Part shown: positions 17,233 through 26,582 of the stretch, piece by piece | How positions within the stretch are numbered: position 1 is the first letter of the stretch | Layout: every line of letters starts with the position of its first letter | Assembly: GCA_018449715.1 (NCBI GenBank) | Contig: JAAVVA010000001.1 | Span: 1,054,001-1,118,000, forward strand | Direction: 5' to 3' | Origin: Acidobacteriaceae bacterium dw_441 | GTDB lineage: Bacteria > Acidobacteriota > Terriglobia > Terriglobales > Acidobacteriaceae | DNA: 64,000 bases | Notes under the pieces: generated by a model | What the model saw: only the letters and a program-made list of their open reading frames with translations | Database searches by the model: none | What the model was told of the DNA's origin: nothing | Translations under genes and position numbers: made by a program

Positions 17233-18644
17233 AAATTGTGCGGGCAACTACGCTTCGCAGCAAGTTGACGCTTTGGTATGTGGGCGTGCTCGCCGTCCTG
17301 CTCGTTATTTATGCAACCATCGTTTTTATCTTCCAATACGCTGCGTTGACGCGACAGATACTGCATGATGAGGTGCAGGATATTGTCACGGTAGAGGGGT
17401 TGCTGTACTTCAATTCCGATGGCGCGCTGAAGCTGCGGCAGGACTATTATTCGCGGCCTCAATCGCACCTGCTTGTGGATCGTATGCTTGAGGTGCGCGA
17501 TCTCTCCGGCACTGTCTTGTTCCGCAGCGCGACGCTCCGGGGAATGCCGCTTGGTGGGCCTCTGAGACCGGGAGAAGGAGATGAGGGATTCAACGAGCGG
17601 ATCATTCGCCTGTCGGACGGCTCACATGCTTTTGTTGTAAGTCATGTTCATGCGATGCAGGGGCGTTCGCTTGTACTGCGCCTTGGCTATAGCCTTGTTC
17701 CTCTGCGCGAACGCATGATGCAATTTCTTCTTTTGCTGGTGATCTCGATTCCTGCCGCGCTGGCGATCGCCGCGCTGGCCGGACAGTTAATTGCGAAACG
17801 CGCACTTCGTCCACTCGAACAGATGACCGCCAAGGCTGAGGGCATCACCGCCAGCAACCTGCACGATCGGTTGCATGTCGAAAATCCTGAAGATGAACTA
17901 GGATCACTGGCTCGAGTCTTCAATCATCTATTGCAACGATTGGAGCAGGCCTTCCAGCAGTTACAGCGATTCACAGCGGATGCGGCTCACGAGCTTCGCA
18001 CTCCGCTGGCATCCATCCGAACTGTGGGCGAGGTCGCACTCGAAAAGCAGGAGGGGATAGAGAGCTATCGCGAAGCACTCGAAAATATTCTCGAAGGAAC
18101 AGAAAGGCTTGGTGAGACAATCGACAGCCTACTCTTGCTGGCACGAGCCGAGGCTGTTCGACCAGGGAGCAACCAGACAGACGTTCCGATTGCCAATCTG
18201 ATCGACGAAGTCCTCTCCGTGCTGGGAGTGTTGATCGAGGAGCGGCGCATGACCGTTCTCCGAGAGGGAGACACGCAGCTTCCCCTGGTCGTGCGAGCCG
18301 ACCGCAGCCTGCTTCGCGTTGCACTGCTAAACCTGATTCATAATGCGATCAAGTTCTCGGACGAAGGTTCCTTGTTGAGGATTGGATATAGCCTCCTTGC
18401 CGGTCCGCATCCACAAGTCCGCATTACGATCCAGGATCAGGGGCCGGGAATCGCGCCGGGAGAGCACCAGCGCGTCTTCGAGCGTTTCTTCACCAGCAGC
18501 GCGAAGACAACCGCTCATGGAAGCGGTGCTGGTCTGGGGCTTTCGGTAACGAAACTGATTGTCGAAAGGACCGGCGGAACCATCTTCTTCGATGAAGAGA
18601 TCAAGGAGGGAGCTCTCTGCGTCGTGAATCTTCCTGTTCTTTAG
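17229..18644 (+). CDS. CusS-like sensor histidine kinase
   Basis: 471 residues. Two membrane helices (about 13-35 and 160-185) enclose a periplasmic sensor of about 125 residues; then HAMP (ALRPLEQMTAKAEGI), HisKA with FTADAAHELRTPL (phospho-His about 253), and an ATPase domain with N-box NLIHNAIKFS, DQGPGIAPG and GAGLGLSV. The start is a TTG overlapping the regulator's TGA, so the pair is translationally coupled; a GTG three codons on is an alternative. The periplasmic domain has no Cys/His-rich metal site that I can see, so copper sensing should not be assumed despite the CusS-like layout. Confidence 0.92.
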   Translation: MKIVRATTLRSKLTLWYVGVLAVLLVIYATIVFIFQYAALTRQILHDEVQDIVTVEGLLYFNSDGALKLRQDYYSRPQSHLLVDRMLEVRDLSGTVLFRSATLRGMPLGGPLRPGEGDEGFNERIIRLSDGSHAFVVSHVHAMQGRSLVLRLGYSLVPLRERMMQFLLLLVISIPAALAIAALAGQLIAKRALRPLEQMTAKAEGITASNLHDRLHVENPEDELGSLARVFNHLLQRLEQAFQQLQRFTADAAHELRTPLASIRTVGEVALEKQEGIESYREALENILEGTERLGETIDSLLLLARAEAVRPGSNQTDVPIANLIDEVLSVLGVLIEERRMTVLREGDTQLPLVVRADRSLLRVALLNLIHNAIKFSDEGSLLRIGYSLLAGPHPQVRITIQDQGPGIAPGEHQRVFERFFTSSAKTTAHGSGAGLGLSVTKLIVERTGGTIFFDEEIKEGALCVVNLPVL

Positions 18645-18656
18645 CGCGGTTGTCGG

Positions 18657-20159
18657 TTACGACGTTTTGAAGGCTGTACGCATCGAGCCTGTCTCCCGCG
18701 CAGCGATATGCCATGCAAGAGCCTTTTCCAGAACGTGCGGTGTCTGCCCCCCGCGCTGATTGGCTTCGCGTACATACTCATGCAGAGCCTCTCGATAGCT
18801 GGGATGAGCGCATCGCTCGATAATCAGGGGTGAGCGTTCACGAGGAGCGAGTCCACGCAGATCGGCGTATCCCTGCTCCGTGACGATAAGGTCGACATCA
18901 TGCTCGTTGCTGTCAACGTGCGGAACCATCGGCACGATGCTGGAGATGTCTCCATTCTTTGCCAGAGACTTCGTGACAAAGATCGCAAGTTGAGCATTGC
19001 GCGAAAAGTCGCCTGAGCCGCCAATCCCATTCATCATGTGGGTTCCATGCACATGCGTGGAGTTGACGTTGCCATAGATGTCCGCCTCGAGTGCCGTGTT
19101 GATGCCGATCACGCCCATACGACGAATGATCTCTCCTGCATTACTGATCTCCTGTGGGCGCAAAACGATGTGGTCCCGGTAGCGATCGAGGTTCTGCATA
19201 AAGCGGTGGTACCACTTCTCGGAGACGGTGATGGAGCAGGAAGAGGCAAAGAGCAATTTGCCCGCTTCAATCAGCTCGAAGGCGCTGTCCTGCAATACCT
19301 CGGAGTACATGGTGAGATCGTGAAAAGGGCTGTCAATCAGGCCCACCAGCACAGCATTCGCAACTGCACCTATTCCCGCCTGCAGAGGCAGAAGCGAGTA
19401 GCCGAGGTTGCCACGTTTCACCTCTTCCAAAAGAAAATCCGTAAGATGCCTGCTGATCTGACGAATCTCTTCATCGGGCGCTTCAATCTTCGCCGGACTG
19501 TCTTCCATGCCGGTTTCTACGATAGCCACAACCTTCGCTGGATCAATTGGAATGGCTGTTACGCCGATCCGATCCTGAGGGTGGACGATTTGCATAGGGA
19601 ACCGTTCAGGCCGGTCGGTGGTCTGGTAGATATCGTGGTAGCCTTCGATCGCTGTAGGGACCTTGCAATTGATCTCGACGATAATTTTTTTGGCCTGTAG
19701 TGCGAAGATTACAGAGTTTCCAACCGATGTGGTCGGCACGAGATGACCTTGCTCTGTAATGGCCGCAACTTCCAGAACGGCAACATCAATGGGTGGCAGG
19801 CTACCGGAACGAAGCTGTTCAACAGTCTCCCCGAGATGCTGGTCGATGAACATAATCTCGCCCGCATTGATCTTGCGCCGCAGGGAGGTATCCACCTGGA
19901 AGGGAAGCCGTCGTGCCATGACGCCCGCCTCTGCGAGCACCTTGTCCGTATCGTGTCCCAGCGAAGCTCCGGTAAGCAGGGTGATCTTCAAAGGCTCGGA
20001 CTGTGCGCGCTTGGCCAGTTCGTGGAGCACCTCTTTGGCGTCGCCTGCGCGGGTAAAGCCGCTCATGCCGACCACCATGCCGTCCTGAATGTGGTGGGAT
20101 GCTTCTTCCGCAGAGACAATCCGCTCCAGGAGCGGGGCGTAACGGATTCGATCGTTCAT
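18657..20159 (-). CDS. Acetyl-CoA hydrolase / succinyl-CoA:acetate CoA-transferase
   Basis: 500 residues, the usual length of the AarC/Cat1 class of CoA-transferases. Features include VGMSGFTRAGDAKEVL at the N end, the catalytic-Glu segment TALEADIYGNVNSTHVHG, the GIGGSGDFSRNA glycine loop, and VTEQGYADLRGLAPRERS. The enzyme moves CoA between acetyl-CoA and succinate or acetate through a glutamyl-CoA thioester, connecting acetate use to the TCA cycle in the cytosol. The start ATG has AAGGAAG upstream, and a good sigma-70 promoter lies about 50 nt before it. It is convergent with the sensor kinase gene, 12 nt apart, and is a single-gene unit. Confidence 0.92.
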   Translation of the reverse strand: MNDRIRYAPLLERIVSAEEASHHIQDGMVVGMSGFTRAGDAKEVLHELAKRAQSEPLKITLLTGASLGHDTDKVLAEAGVMARRLPFQVDTSLRRKINAGEIMFIDQHLGETVEQLRSGSLPPIDVAVLEVAAITEQGHLVPTTSVGNSVIFALQAKKIIVEINCKVPTAIEGYHDIYQTTDRPERFPMQIVHPQDRIGVTAIPIDPAKVVAIVETGMEDSPAKIEAPDEEIRQISRHLTDFLLEEVKRGNLGYSLLPLQAGIGAVANAVLVGLIDSPFHDLTMYSEVLQDSAFELIEAGKLLFASSCSITVSEKWYHRFMQNLDRYRDHIVLRPQEISNAGEIIRRMGVIGINTALEADIYGNVNSTHVHGTHMMNGIGGSGDFSRNAQLAIFVTKSLAKNGDISSIVPMVPHVDSNEHDVDLIVTEQGYADLRGLAPRERSPLIIERCAHPSYREALHEYVREANQRGGQTPHVLEKALAWHIAARETGSMRTAFKTS

Positions 20160-20204
20160 TTACGATGTACTTCCTTGCTTGACAACTCTGACCCTATGGA
20201 TAAG

Positions 20205-20232
20205 AGTATATTGCGCAAAATACTGGTGTCGA
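20205..20232 (-). promoter_or_regulatory. Sigma-70 promoter for the CoA-transferase gene
   Basis: On the minus strand TCGACA (20232-20227), 16-bp spacer, TATACT (20210-20205). Both boxes match five of six consensus bases. Transcription would start near 20198, giving a leader of about 40 nt. Confidence 0.65.
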
Positions 20233-20262
20233 GAAGCGTCCAGTTAGCGACGCGGGAGGTTT

Positions 20263-21822
20263 CTACGGGCGAACCGTAATCTCGCGCAGAAAATCGAAGT
20301 TCCCCGAGCTTCTCGGCCTTACCCCGTCGATTCGCCGTGAGTGAATGACCTCGTTGTTCGGATACCACAGAGGAATCCCCGGAAGATCTTCTGCCAGAAT
20401 TTTCTGAACCTCGATATACTCCGCCCGCCGTTTATTCTGATCGATCTCTTCCGCTGCAGCCGCCAGAAGGGAATCGACCTTCGGGTTGACGTAGCGCCCG
20501 CGATTGGCTCCTTTGGGAGGGAACGAGTCGGAGCTGTAGGTGTAGCGGAAGATGTACGGATCTTCGTTCGATCCGATCCACCGCAACGCATACATCTGGA
20601 ACGCTCCGCGCGTCACGTCCGCATAGAAGGTTCCGAACTCCGCGGCACGCAGGTCCAGTTGAATTCCCGCCGCACGAAGCTGTTGCTGCATCACCATCGC
20701 CATCAGCCGCGTCGTCTCGTCGGTGGAGGTCTTCAGCGTCACACGCAACCTCACTCCGTCCGCACCGCGATGAAATCCGGCCTCGTCGAGCAGCTTCTCA
20801 GCCCGCGTCACGTCATGCGGATACTCCGCCATCTCGGAGTCCTTTGCCGCAGCCCAGTGACCGATAGGAAGCATCGTGTTGGCCAGCTTCGCCTTCCCGC
20901 GCCAGATCGCATCCACGATCTCCTGACGGTCCAGCGCGCAGGCGATCGCCTGACGGACGCGACGGTCGCGCAGTACCGGGTCGCTAACGTTGAAATTCGT
21001 ATAGATCACCAGAGAGGCGGGAGAGGTCTCAATCTTGAGGTTTGGAGCCTGCTCTAGCGTATGAACCATGTCGAGTGTCAACACATTGCTTGCAAGATCG
21101 GCAGACCCCTTCCGCAACTCAAGCGCGCTTGTGATCGCGTCAGGAACGACCGTGAAACGAACTCCATCGATCTTCGGCGCACCAGCCCAGTAGTCAGGAT
21201 TGCGAGCTACGACGACCTCCTTGTCCTGTACCTGGCTGACGAAGCGAAACGGTCCCGAGCCGATGGGATGCATCCCGAAGTCGCGCCCCGAGCCGCGTGG
21301 AACCACGCCGAAGAGGCCATCGCTCATGTTGAAGAGCAACCCTGCATCAGCGTGCTTCAGATGCAACGTCAGAGTCAGGCGGTCGCGTACGTCGATGTGA
21401 TCGAGCGCGTTGAAGGCTCCGCCCTTGGCCGTGATAAGCGTGCCGTCAATCATGCTGCGGACCGTGTAGGCGACGTCCTCGGCCTCAAGCGGACGGCCAT
21501 CGTGAAAGCGCACGCCGTCGCGCAGGTGAATCACGAGGGTCAGCGGATCGGGCTGTTCCCAGCTAGTCGCAAGCCACGGTTGAAGATTGTAGTGTTCATC
21601 CTTTTTGACCAGAGCATCGAAGATCACCCCGCCGACGCGTTCAGACTGCGCATCTGTGCCCTGGCGAAGATCGAGGTTCGTGGGGCTGCTTTCGATGATC
21701 ATCACGATGGAGTTCGGGTCGGTCTTTTGCCTGTGGCATCCTGCGGTAGCAAGCAATACGAGAAAAACCGTGCTCCATAAGAGCCTCTTCAGCGTTGCTG
21801 TCGGAGAGCACATGGCTGTCAT
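20263..21822 (-). CDS. Peptide-type ABC transporter substrate-binding lipoprotein (SBP family 5)
   Basis: 519 residues from ATG 21822. Lipoprotein signal with lipobox LLATAGC (Cys about 29), then the family 5 fold: LRQGTDAQSERVGGVIFDAL, HLRDGVRFHDGRPLEAEDVAYT, IGSGPFRF, and RRVRQAIACALDRQEI. These proteins bind oligopeptides, nickel or opines outside the cytoplasm for an ABC importer; no permease or ATPase gene is nearby. The start overlaps the anmK stop (ATGA). The link to anmK suggests a role in recovering muropeptides, like MppA, but this is inference from position only. Confidence 0.9.
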   Translation of the reverse strand: MTAMCSPTATLKRLLWSTVFLVLLATAGCHRQKTDPNSIVMIIESSPTNLDLRQGTDAQSERVGGVIFDALVKKDEHYNLQPWLATSWEQPDPLTLVIHLRDGVRFHDGRPLEAEDVAYTVRSMIDGTLITAKGGAFNALDHIDVRDRLTLTLHLKHADAGLLFNMSDGLFGVVPRGSGRDFGMHPIGSGPFRFVSQVQDKEVVVARNPDYWAGAPKIDGVRFTVVPDAITSALELRKGSADLASNVLTLDMVHTLEQAPNLKIETSPASLVIYTNFNVSDPVLRDRRVRQAIACALDRQEIVDAIWRGKAKLANTMLPIGHWAAAKDSEMAEYPHDVTRAEKLLDEAGFHRGADGVRLRVTLKTSTDETTRLMAMVMQQQLRAAGIQLDLRAAEFGTFYADVTRGAFQMYALRWIGSNEDPYIFRYTYSSDSFPPKGANRGRYVNPKVDSLLAAAAEEIDQNKRRAEYIEVQKILAEDLPGIPLWYPNNEVIHSRRIDGVRPRSSGNFDFLREITVRP

Positions 21823-23009
21823 CCGTGAGTCACCTTGCCGAGGATGGCAGGTCGCGAAGCTCCGGTTGCGCTGGGGATATTGCCGGGAAGCCTGTGCCAC
21901 GTAAGCCACGCAAGCAGGGCGAAGGCGACTCCTTCCTTGGCCTGAGTAGGAACGCCAAGATCATCGGTGGTGCGGAGCTTTGCTCCCATCGGCGCAAGCC
22001 CTTCGCGCAGCCACTTCATCATGGTTGCGTTCTTTGCTCCACCGCCCGCGACAACGTACTCCGTGCTTCGCGTTGTGGGAGCCTTTTGACTTAAATAGGG
22101 GAGGACGAAGCGACGATAGGCTGCAAGGATCGACGCCGAGGTGAGTGCGGTGGCGGTTGCAACGATGTCCGCGTCCTTGGCGCCTGTTTTGCGGCACTGG
22201 GAGATGAACCGCTCGACGTATCGCTCTCCAAACTCTTCGCGTCCGCAACTCTTTGGAGGCAGGGCAGAGAAGTAAGGCTCACGCAGCAGCTGCTCGACGA
22301 TAGATGAAACGACAGTGCCACGTTTGGCGGTCGCTCCGTTGCGATCAAACGCCTTTCCGAAGAGTCGCATCATGCAAGCATCGATGATGACATTCGACGG
22401 GCCGGAGTCAAAGGCCAGAACCTCCTCGACGCCCGCTCCGGCAGGGATCGCCGTCATGTTGGCGATGCCGCCGAGGTTCTGCAACACGCGATTCACGCTT
22501 CCGGAACGAAATAGCGCGTAGTCGAGCATTGGGACCAGGGGAGCGCCTTGTCCTCCAGCCGCAAGGTCGGCGGGACGGAAGTCGCTGACCACCGGAACGC
22601 GCAGCCGCTCGGCGATCACCGAGGCTTCGCCGGTCTGCCATGTGCATCGTATCGCGCTGCCGAGATACTTCGAGGCCGCGCCCTGGTGGTAGATCGTCTG
22701 GCCATGACAGCCGACCAGTCCGGCCTTGACCTTGAACTCTGCCGCGGCCTGCTCGATTGCATCGGCGTAGACCTCGCCCAGCCGCCAGTTGAGGCGAGAG
22801 AGAGCCGCTACCGAGATCGCCTTCGCATCCATCGCGGCGAGCACGGCCTCACGCAGTGGCTTCGGATAACGATGACTGGTCATGCCAATGAGCCGAATGC
22901 GCGGCGTGCCGGTTGTCGAAGAGCCGATGCGGCAAAGCGCGACGTCCACACCGTCGGCGGAGGTTCCGCTCATCACACCAGCAACCACAAGGCTCTTCGG
23001 CTTCGTCAT
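21819..23009 (-). CDS. anmK: Anhydro-N-acetylmuramic acid kinase
   Basis: 396 residues. The N-terminal phosphate loop VMSGTSADGVDVALCRI, the QTIYHQG segment, DFRPADLAAGGQGAPLVP, LQNLGGIAN and AFDSGPSNVIIDA are diagnostic of AnmK in the sugar kinase/Hsp70 fold. AnmK opens 1,6-anhydroMurNAc and phosphorylates it to MurNAc-6-phosphate during cell-wall recycling. The start overlaps the mutS TGA and the stop overlaps the binding-lipoprotein ATG, both as ATGA, so all three are on one transcript. Confidence 0.94.
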   Translation of the reverse strand: MTKPKSLVVAGVMSGTSADGVDVALCRIGSSTTGTPRIRLIGMTSHRYPKPLREAVLAAMDAKAISVAALSRLNWRLGEVYADAIEQAAAEFKVKAGLVGCHGQTIYHQGAASKYLGSAIRCTWQTGEASVIAERLRVPVVSDFRPADLAAGGQGAPLVPMLDYALFRSGSVNRVLQNLGGIANMTAIPAGAGVEEVLAFDSGPSNVIIDACMMRLFGKAFDRNGATAKRGTVVSSIVEQLLREPYFSALPPKSCGREEFGERYVERFISQCRKTGAKDADIVATATALTSASILAAYRRFVLPYLSQKAPTTRSTEYVVAGGGAKNATMMKWLREGLAPMGAKLRTTDDLGVPTQAKEGVAFALLAWLTWHRLPGNIPSATGASRPAILGKVTHG

Positions 23010-25675
23010 CCCTTCAACTCCTTCTGAAGTTCGGCGAGCAGGTTCAGAGCCTCGCGCGGAGTCAGGTCATCGACGCTGATCTCGGCGATGCGGTCGACGA
23101 TGCGCTGCGAGAGCGGCGTGAACATGGTCATCTGCATCGCGGGGACATGCTCGGTCGCGGCCTCGCGGACCTGCTGGCTTTCGGCGCGCTCGTGCAGCTT
23201 CAGCACCTCGCGGGCGCGGGTGATGACGTGCGCAGGAAGTCCGGCAAGCCGTGCCACCTCGATACCGTAGCTCTTGTTCGCCGGGCCTGCCTCGATGGTG
23301 TGCAGGAAGATGATGCCCGAAGCAGTCTCCTTCACCGTGACGCGCAGGTTCTTCAGGCGTTCGAGCCGCTCGGCCAGCAGCGTCAGCTCGTGGTAGTGCG
23401 TGGCGAAGAGAGTACGCGCTCCGATGCGGTCGTGCAGATACTCAACCGTTGCCCATGCCAGCGAGAGTCCGTCGTAGGTGGCGGTGCCGCGTCCCATCTC
23501 GTCGAGCAGCACGAGCGAGCGATTCGTCGCGGAGTTCAAAATAGCGGCAGTCTCGGTCATCTCGACCATGAAGGTCGAGCGTCCGCGAGCCACGTTGTCG
23601 CTGGCTCCGATGCGCGTGTAGATGCGGTCCACGAGGCCCAGCCGCATCTGCTCCGCGGGCACGAAGCATCCGCACTGCGCCATGATGACCAGCAGCGCGG
23701 CCTGGCGAAGATAGGTGCTCTTACCGCCCATGTTGGGGCCGGTGATGAGAAGGATCGAGGGGCCGGAGTCGGCGTCGAGATGAACGGAGTTCGGGACGAA
23801 CCTTCCCGCGCCGGACTCTTCGAGTCGCCGCTCGACGACAGGATGGCGCGCCCCGATGAACTCCAGCAGACCGCCCAATTCGACCGCGGGGCGAACCCAT
23901 CCGCGCAGCGATGCGAGATGAGCGAAGCTGGAGAGAAGGTCGATCTCGGCCACACGGCGGGCGGTATCGCGCATACGTGCAGCGGCGTCGAGAAGCTGGC
24001 GGCGAAGCTCGGTGAAGATGCGTCGCTCGATCTCGGTGGAGCGCTCCTGTGCGGTCAGGATCTTCGTCTCGTAGTCCTTCAGCTCGGGCGTGGTAAAGCG
24101 CTCGGCGTTCACCAGCGTCTGCTTGCGCTCGTAGTCGGTGGGGACGGCCTTCGCGTTGGCCTTGGTCACTTCAATGTAGTAGCCGAAGACGTTGTTGAAG
24201 CGAACCTTCAGGGAGGTGATTCCGGTGCGCTGTCGTTCGCGCTCCTCGATGGCCGCGAGAGCCTGCCGCCCGCTGCGGCTCAGCTCGCGCAGTTCGTCCA
24301 GCTCGGCATTCACGCCGATGCGGATGACTCCGCCGTCGCTGATCGAGACAGGAGGCTCGTCGGCGATGGTCTTCGCGATCATCTCGTGCAGATCTTCGAG
24401 AGCGTCGAAGCCCGTGGCCAGCGCATTCCATTTGCGAGCGGAGAGATGTTGTGTCGCAGAGAGAAGGCCGGGCAGGCATTGCAATGTGGCGGCGAGCGAG
24501 ACGACCTCGCGCGGCCCAGCGGAGTCCAGCGCGACACGCCCCAGCAGGCGTTCCAGATCGAGCAGGCCGTTCATCGCCTGACGCAGAGCTTCGCGTTTGC
24601 GCAGATCGTCTGTAGCTTCGCCCACGGCTTCGAGACGAGCCGTAATCTCGGCAAGATCGCTCGAAGGCCGCAGCAGCGTCGCCCGCAGCAGACGCTTGCC
24701 CATCGGGGTGCAGCAGGCGTCGAGCGTGTAGAAGAGAGTGGTCTGCTGGGTCTCGCCGGAGAAGAGCGGCTCGACCAGCTCCAGGTTGCGCACGCTGACA
24801 GAGTCCAGCTCCAGCGCCGAAGAGCGTTCGTAGAAACGCAGACCGTCCACGTGCTCCAGCCCGCCCTGCTTGGTGGCACGCATGTAGTGGAGCAGCGCCC
24901 CGGCGGCGATGGCGGCTGCCTCGTGTCCCGCCAGCCCAAGGCCGTCGAGCGAATGCACACGGAAGTGGCTTCGCAGCAGAGGAAGCGCGTGGTCGGAGGT
25001 GAAGACCCACGCATCGAGCGCGGTCTTGGTACGGATCGCGTCGAGCCCGGCGGTCTCTTCCTCGGCCTCGCCCGCAAGATTCAGTCCGCCCAGAAGTCCG
25101 GTCCCGTAAAGCAGCTCGACCGGCCGGACGCGCCCAAGCTCGTCGGAGGCAAAGGCCCAGGCGTTTTCGCCGGTGAACTCGGTGGCGCGGAACTCGCCGG
25201 TCGAAAGATCGAGCAGGGCGACGCCGCAGACCGTCGAGGCCTTCGAGCCGGTGACGGTGATGCTGGCAAGGTAGTTGCTCTGCTCCGCCCCCAGCGTGGG
25301 GTCGAGCGCGGTGCCGGGGGTCAGGACGCGGGTAACCTCGCGCCGGACGACTCCCTTGGCCTGCTTCGGATCTTCCATCTGCTCGCAGATGGCGATGCGG
25401 AAGCCTTTGCGCAGCAGCCGCTGAAGATAAGTCTCAGCCGCGTGGTAGGGAACCCCGCACATGGGGACGCTCTTTGCCTTGTCGCGGGCGGTGAGGGTGA
25501 GCTGCAGCTCGCGGGCGGCTACGACGGCGTCCTCGTAGAACATCTCGTAGAAGTCGCCCATGCGGAAAAAGAGCAGGGTGTCGGGGTGGGCTTCCTTGGC
25601 GGCCCTGTACTGCCGCATCGCCGGGGAGAGCGCCGCGAGGTCGCCGCTCAGTGCTTGTGATGTCTCCTGTGTCAT
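23006..25675 (-). CDS. mutS: DNA mismatch repair protein MutS
   Basis: 889 residues from ATG 25675. The mismatch-reading motif is in LFFRMGDFYEMFYEDA (Phe-X-Glu: FYE), the connector and lever domains follow, and the ATPase has Walker A GPNMGGKSTYLRQ, a Walker B-type VLLDEMGRGTATYDG, and the switch histidine in FATHYHELT. It binds mispairs and recruits MutL. A longer in-frame start at 25768 would add 31 unrelated residues and run into the divergent ccsA start, so ATG 25675 is preferred. The next two genes (anmK, binding lipoprotein) overlap in series, an unusual operon for mutS. Confidence 0.96.
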   Translation of the reverse strand: MTQETSQALSGDLAALSPAMRQYRAAKEAHPDTLLFFRMGDFYEMFYEDAVVAARELQLTLTARDKAKSVPMCGVPYHAAETYLQRLLRKGFRIAICEQMEDPKQAKGVVRREVTRVLTPGTALDPTLGAEQSNYLASITVTGSKASTVCGVALLDLSTGEFRATEFTGENAWAFASDELGRVRPVELLYGTGLLGGLNLAGEAEEETAGLDAIRTKTALDAWVFTSDHALPLLRSHFRVHSLDGLGLAGHEAAAIAAGALLHYMRATKQGGLEHVDGLRFYERSSALELDSVSVRNLELVEPLFSGETQQTTLFYTLDACCTPMGKRLLRATLLRPSSDLAEITARLEAVGEATDDLRKREALRQAMNGLLDLERLLGRVALDSAGPREVVSLAATLQCLPGLLSATQHLSARKWNALATGFDALEDLHEMIAKTIADEPPVSISDGGVIRIGVNAELDELRELSRSGRQALAAIEERERQRTGITSLKVRFNNVFGYYIEVTKANAKAVPTDYERKQTLVNAERFTTPELKDYETKILTAQERSTEIERRIFTELRRQLLDAAARMRDTARRVAEIDLLSSFAHLASLRGWVRPAVELGGLLEFIGARHPVVERRLEESGAGRFVPNSVHLDADSGPSILLITGPNMGGKSTYLRQAALLVIMAQCGCFVPAEQMRLGLVDRIYTRIGASDNVARGRSTFMVEMTETAAILNSATNRSLVLLDEMGRGTATYDGLSLAWATVEYLHDRIGARTLFATHYHELTLLAERLERLKNLRVTVKETASGIIFLHTIEAGPANKSYGIEVARLAGLPAHVITRAREVLKLHERAESQQVREAATEHVPAMQMTMFTPLSQRIVDRIAEISVDDLTPREALNLLAELQKELKG

Positions 25676-25727
25676 TCCAGAACGCTCAGAATACAGCACC
25701 TTGGCCCCGCAGGGCTTCCACACCCGG

Positions 25728-25733
25728 TATACT
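25728..25733 (+). promoter_or_regulatory. Possible -10 box for the ccsA-hemA operon
   Basis: TATACT in the 91-bp gap between divergent mutS and ccsA. TTGGCC at 25701 is the only -35-like site and its 21-bp spacer is too long, so only the -10 is proposed. Confidence 0.35.
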
Positions 25734-25766
25734 GAAGATTCGGCGCAGGTACGCCGACGGATCGGC

Positions 25767-26582
25767 ATGTCACTCCTCTGGCTCAGGGTCGCAGTTCTTC
25801 TCTACGGAGTCGCCGCGCTTGCGGTGCTGCCGGCCGCTCTCTATGGCCGCCAGTGGTGGAACCGGATCGCGGTTCCGGCGGCGGTTGTGGGGCTCTTATT
25901 CCACTTCGTCTCGCTCGCGGAGATGCTGAATACCGCCCATCACCGGCTCCCGGTCGATACCCACGAGACGCAGGCGCTGCTCGGCCTGCTGCTGGCTGCG
26001 GCCTTCCTGATCGTCTTCTGGCGTTACCGAACCGTCTCGCTCGGGGTGTTCGTGCTCCCGGTCTCGTTCCTTCTGGGGCTGGTTCCGGCCTTTCATCCGG
26101 GGCAGGAGGCCTCGCCCTTTCCCCAGTTCCACGCGGGCTGGATCTTCCTGCACATCATTCTTCTGCTGGCGGCGTACGCTGCGCTTCTGTTGTCGCTGCT
26201 GGCATCGGTGCTGTACCTCGTGCAGGAGCGCTCGCTCAAGTCGAAGCACGCGGCTTCGGGAGCCTCGTGGCTTCCGCCTCTGGAGACGACGGACCAGATC
26301 GCCCTGCGCTCGCTGCTCTTCGGTCTGCCCTGCATGACGGCGGGTCTTCTGATCGGCTCGCTGATCGCACAGCAGACCTACGGCGCGTCCTACTTCATGG
26401 ACACCAAGGTGCTGCTCTCGTTTGCGATGTGGCTGGCCTACATCGGTATGATCTACATCCGCAGGCATTCCGGCCTGCGTGGCCGCCGCGCCATCTATCT
26501 TTCGGGATTCGTCTTTCTCGTCGTGCTGGCCGTCTGGTCGGCCAACCAGTTCTCCGTGGTACACAGGTTCACGACGCCATGA
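25767..26582 (+). CDS. ccsA: CcsA/HemX-type cytochrome c assembly membrane protein
   Basis: 271 residues from ATG 25767 with about eight hydrophobic helices. It begins SLLWLRVAVLLYGVAALAV and contains the short tryptophan-rich WD-like region around FHAGWIFLHIILLLAAYAA, as in the CcsA/ResC/HemX group. HemX-like members are encoded next to hemA in many bacteria and affect glutamyl-tRNA reductase levels or heme handling; CcsA members present heme to apocytochrome c. Direct coupling to hemA (ATGA overlap at 26579) favours the HemX role, but sequence alone cannot separate the two. Confidence 0.85.
   Translation: MSLLWLRVAVLLYGVAALAVLPAALYGRQWWNRIAVPAAVVGLLFHFVSLAEMLNTAHHRLPVDTHETQALLGLLLAAAFLIVFWRYRTVSLGVFVLPVSFLLGLVPAFHPGQEASPFPQFHAGWIFLHIILLLAAYAALLLSLLASVLYLVQERSLKSKHAASGASWLPPLETTDQIALRSLLFGLPCMTAGLLIGSLIAQQTYGASYFMDTKVLLSFAMWLAYIGMIYIRRHSGLRGRRAIYLSGFVFLVVLAVWSANQFSVVHRFTTP

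Noticed and set aside
22913-25660. 915-codon open frame on the plus strand opposite mutS
   Set aside because: It mirrors the mutS codon pattern in an antisense frame, has no recognisable domain or ribosome site, and mutS is unmistakable on the other strand.
25676-25768. Longer mutS start at 25768
   Set aside because: Adds 31 residues unlike MutS and would overlap the divergent ccsA start codon.
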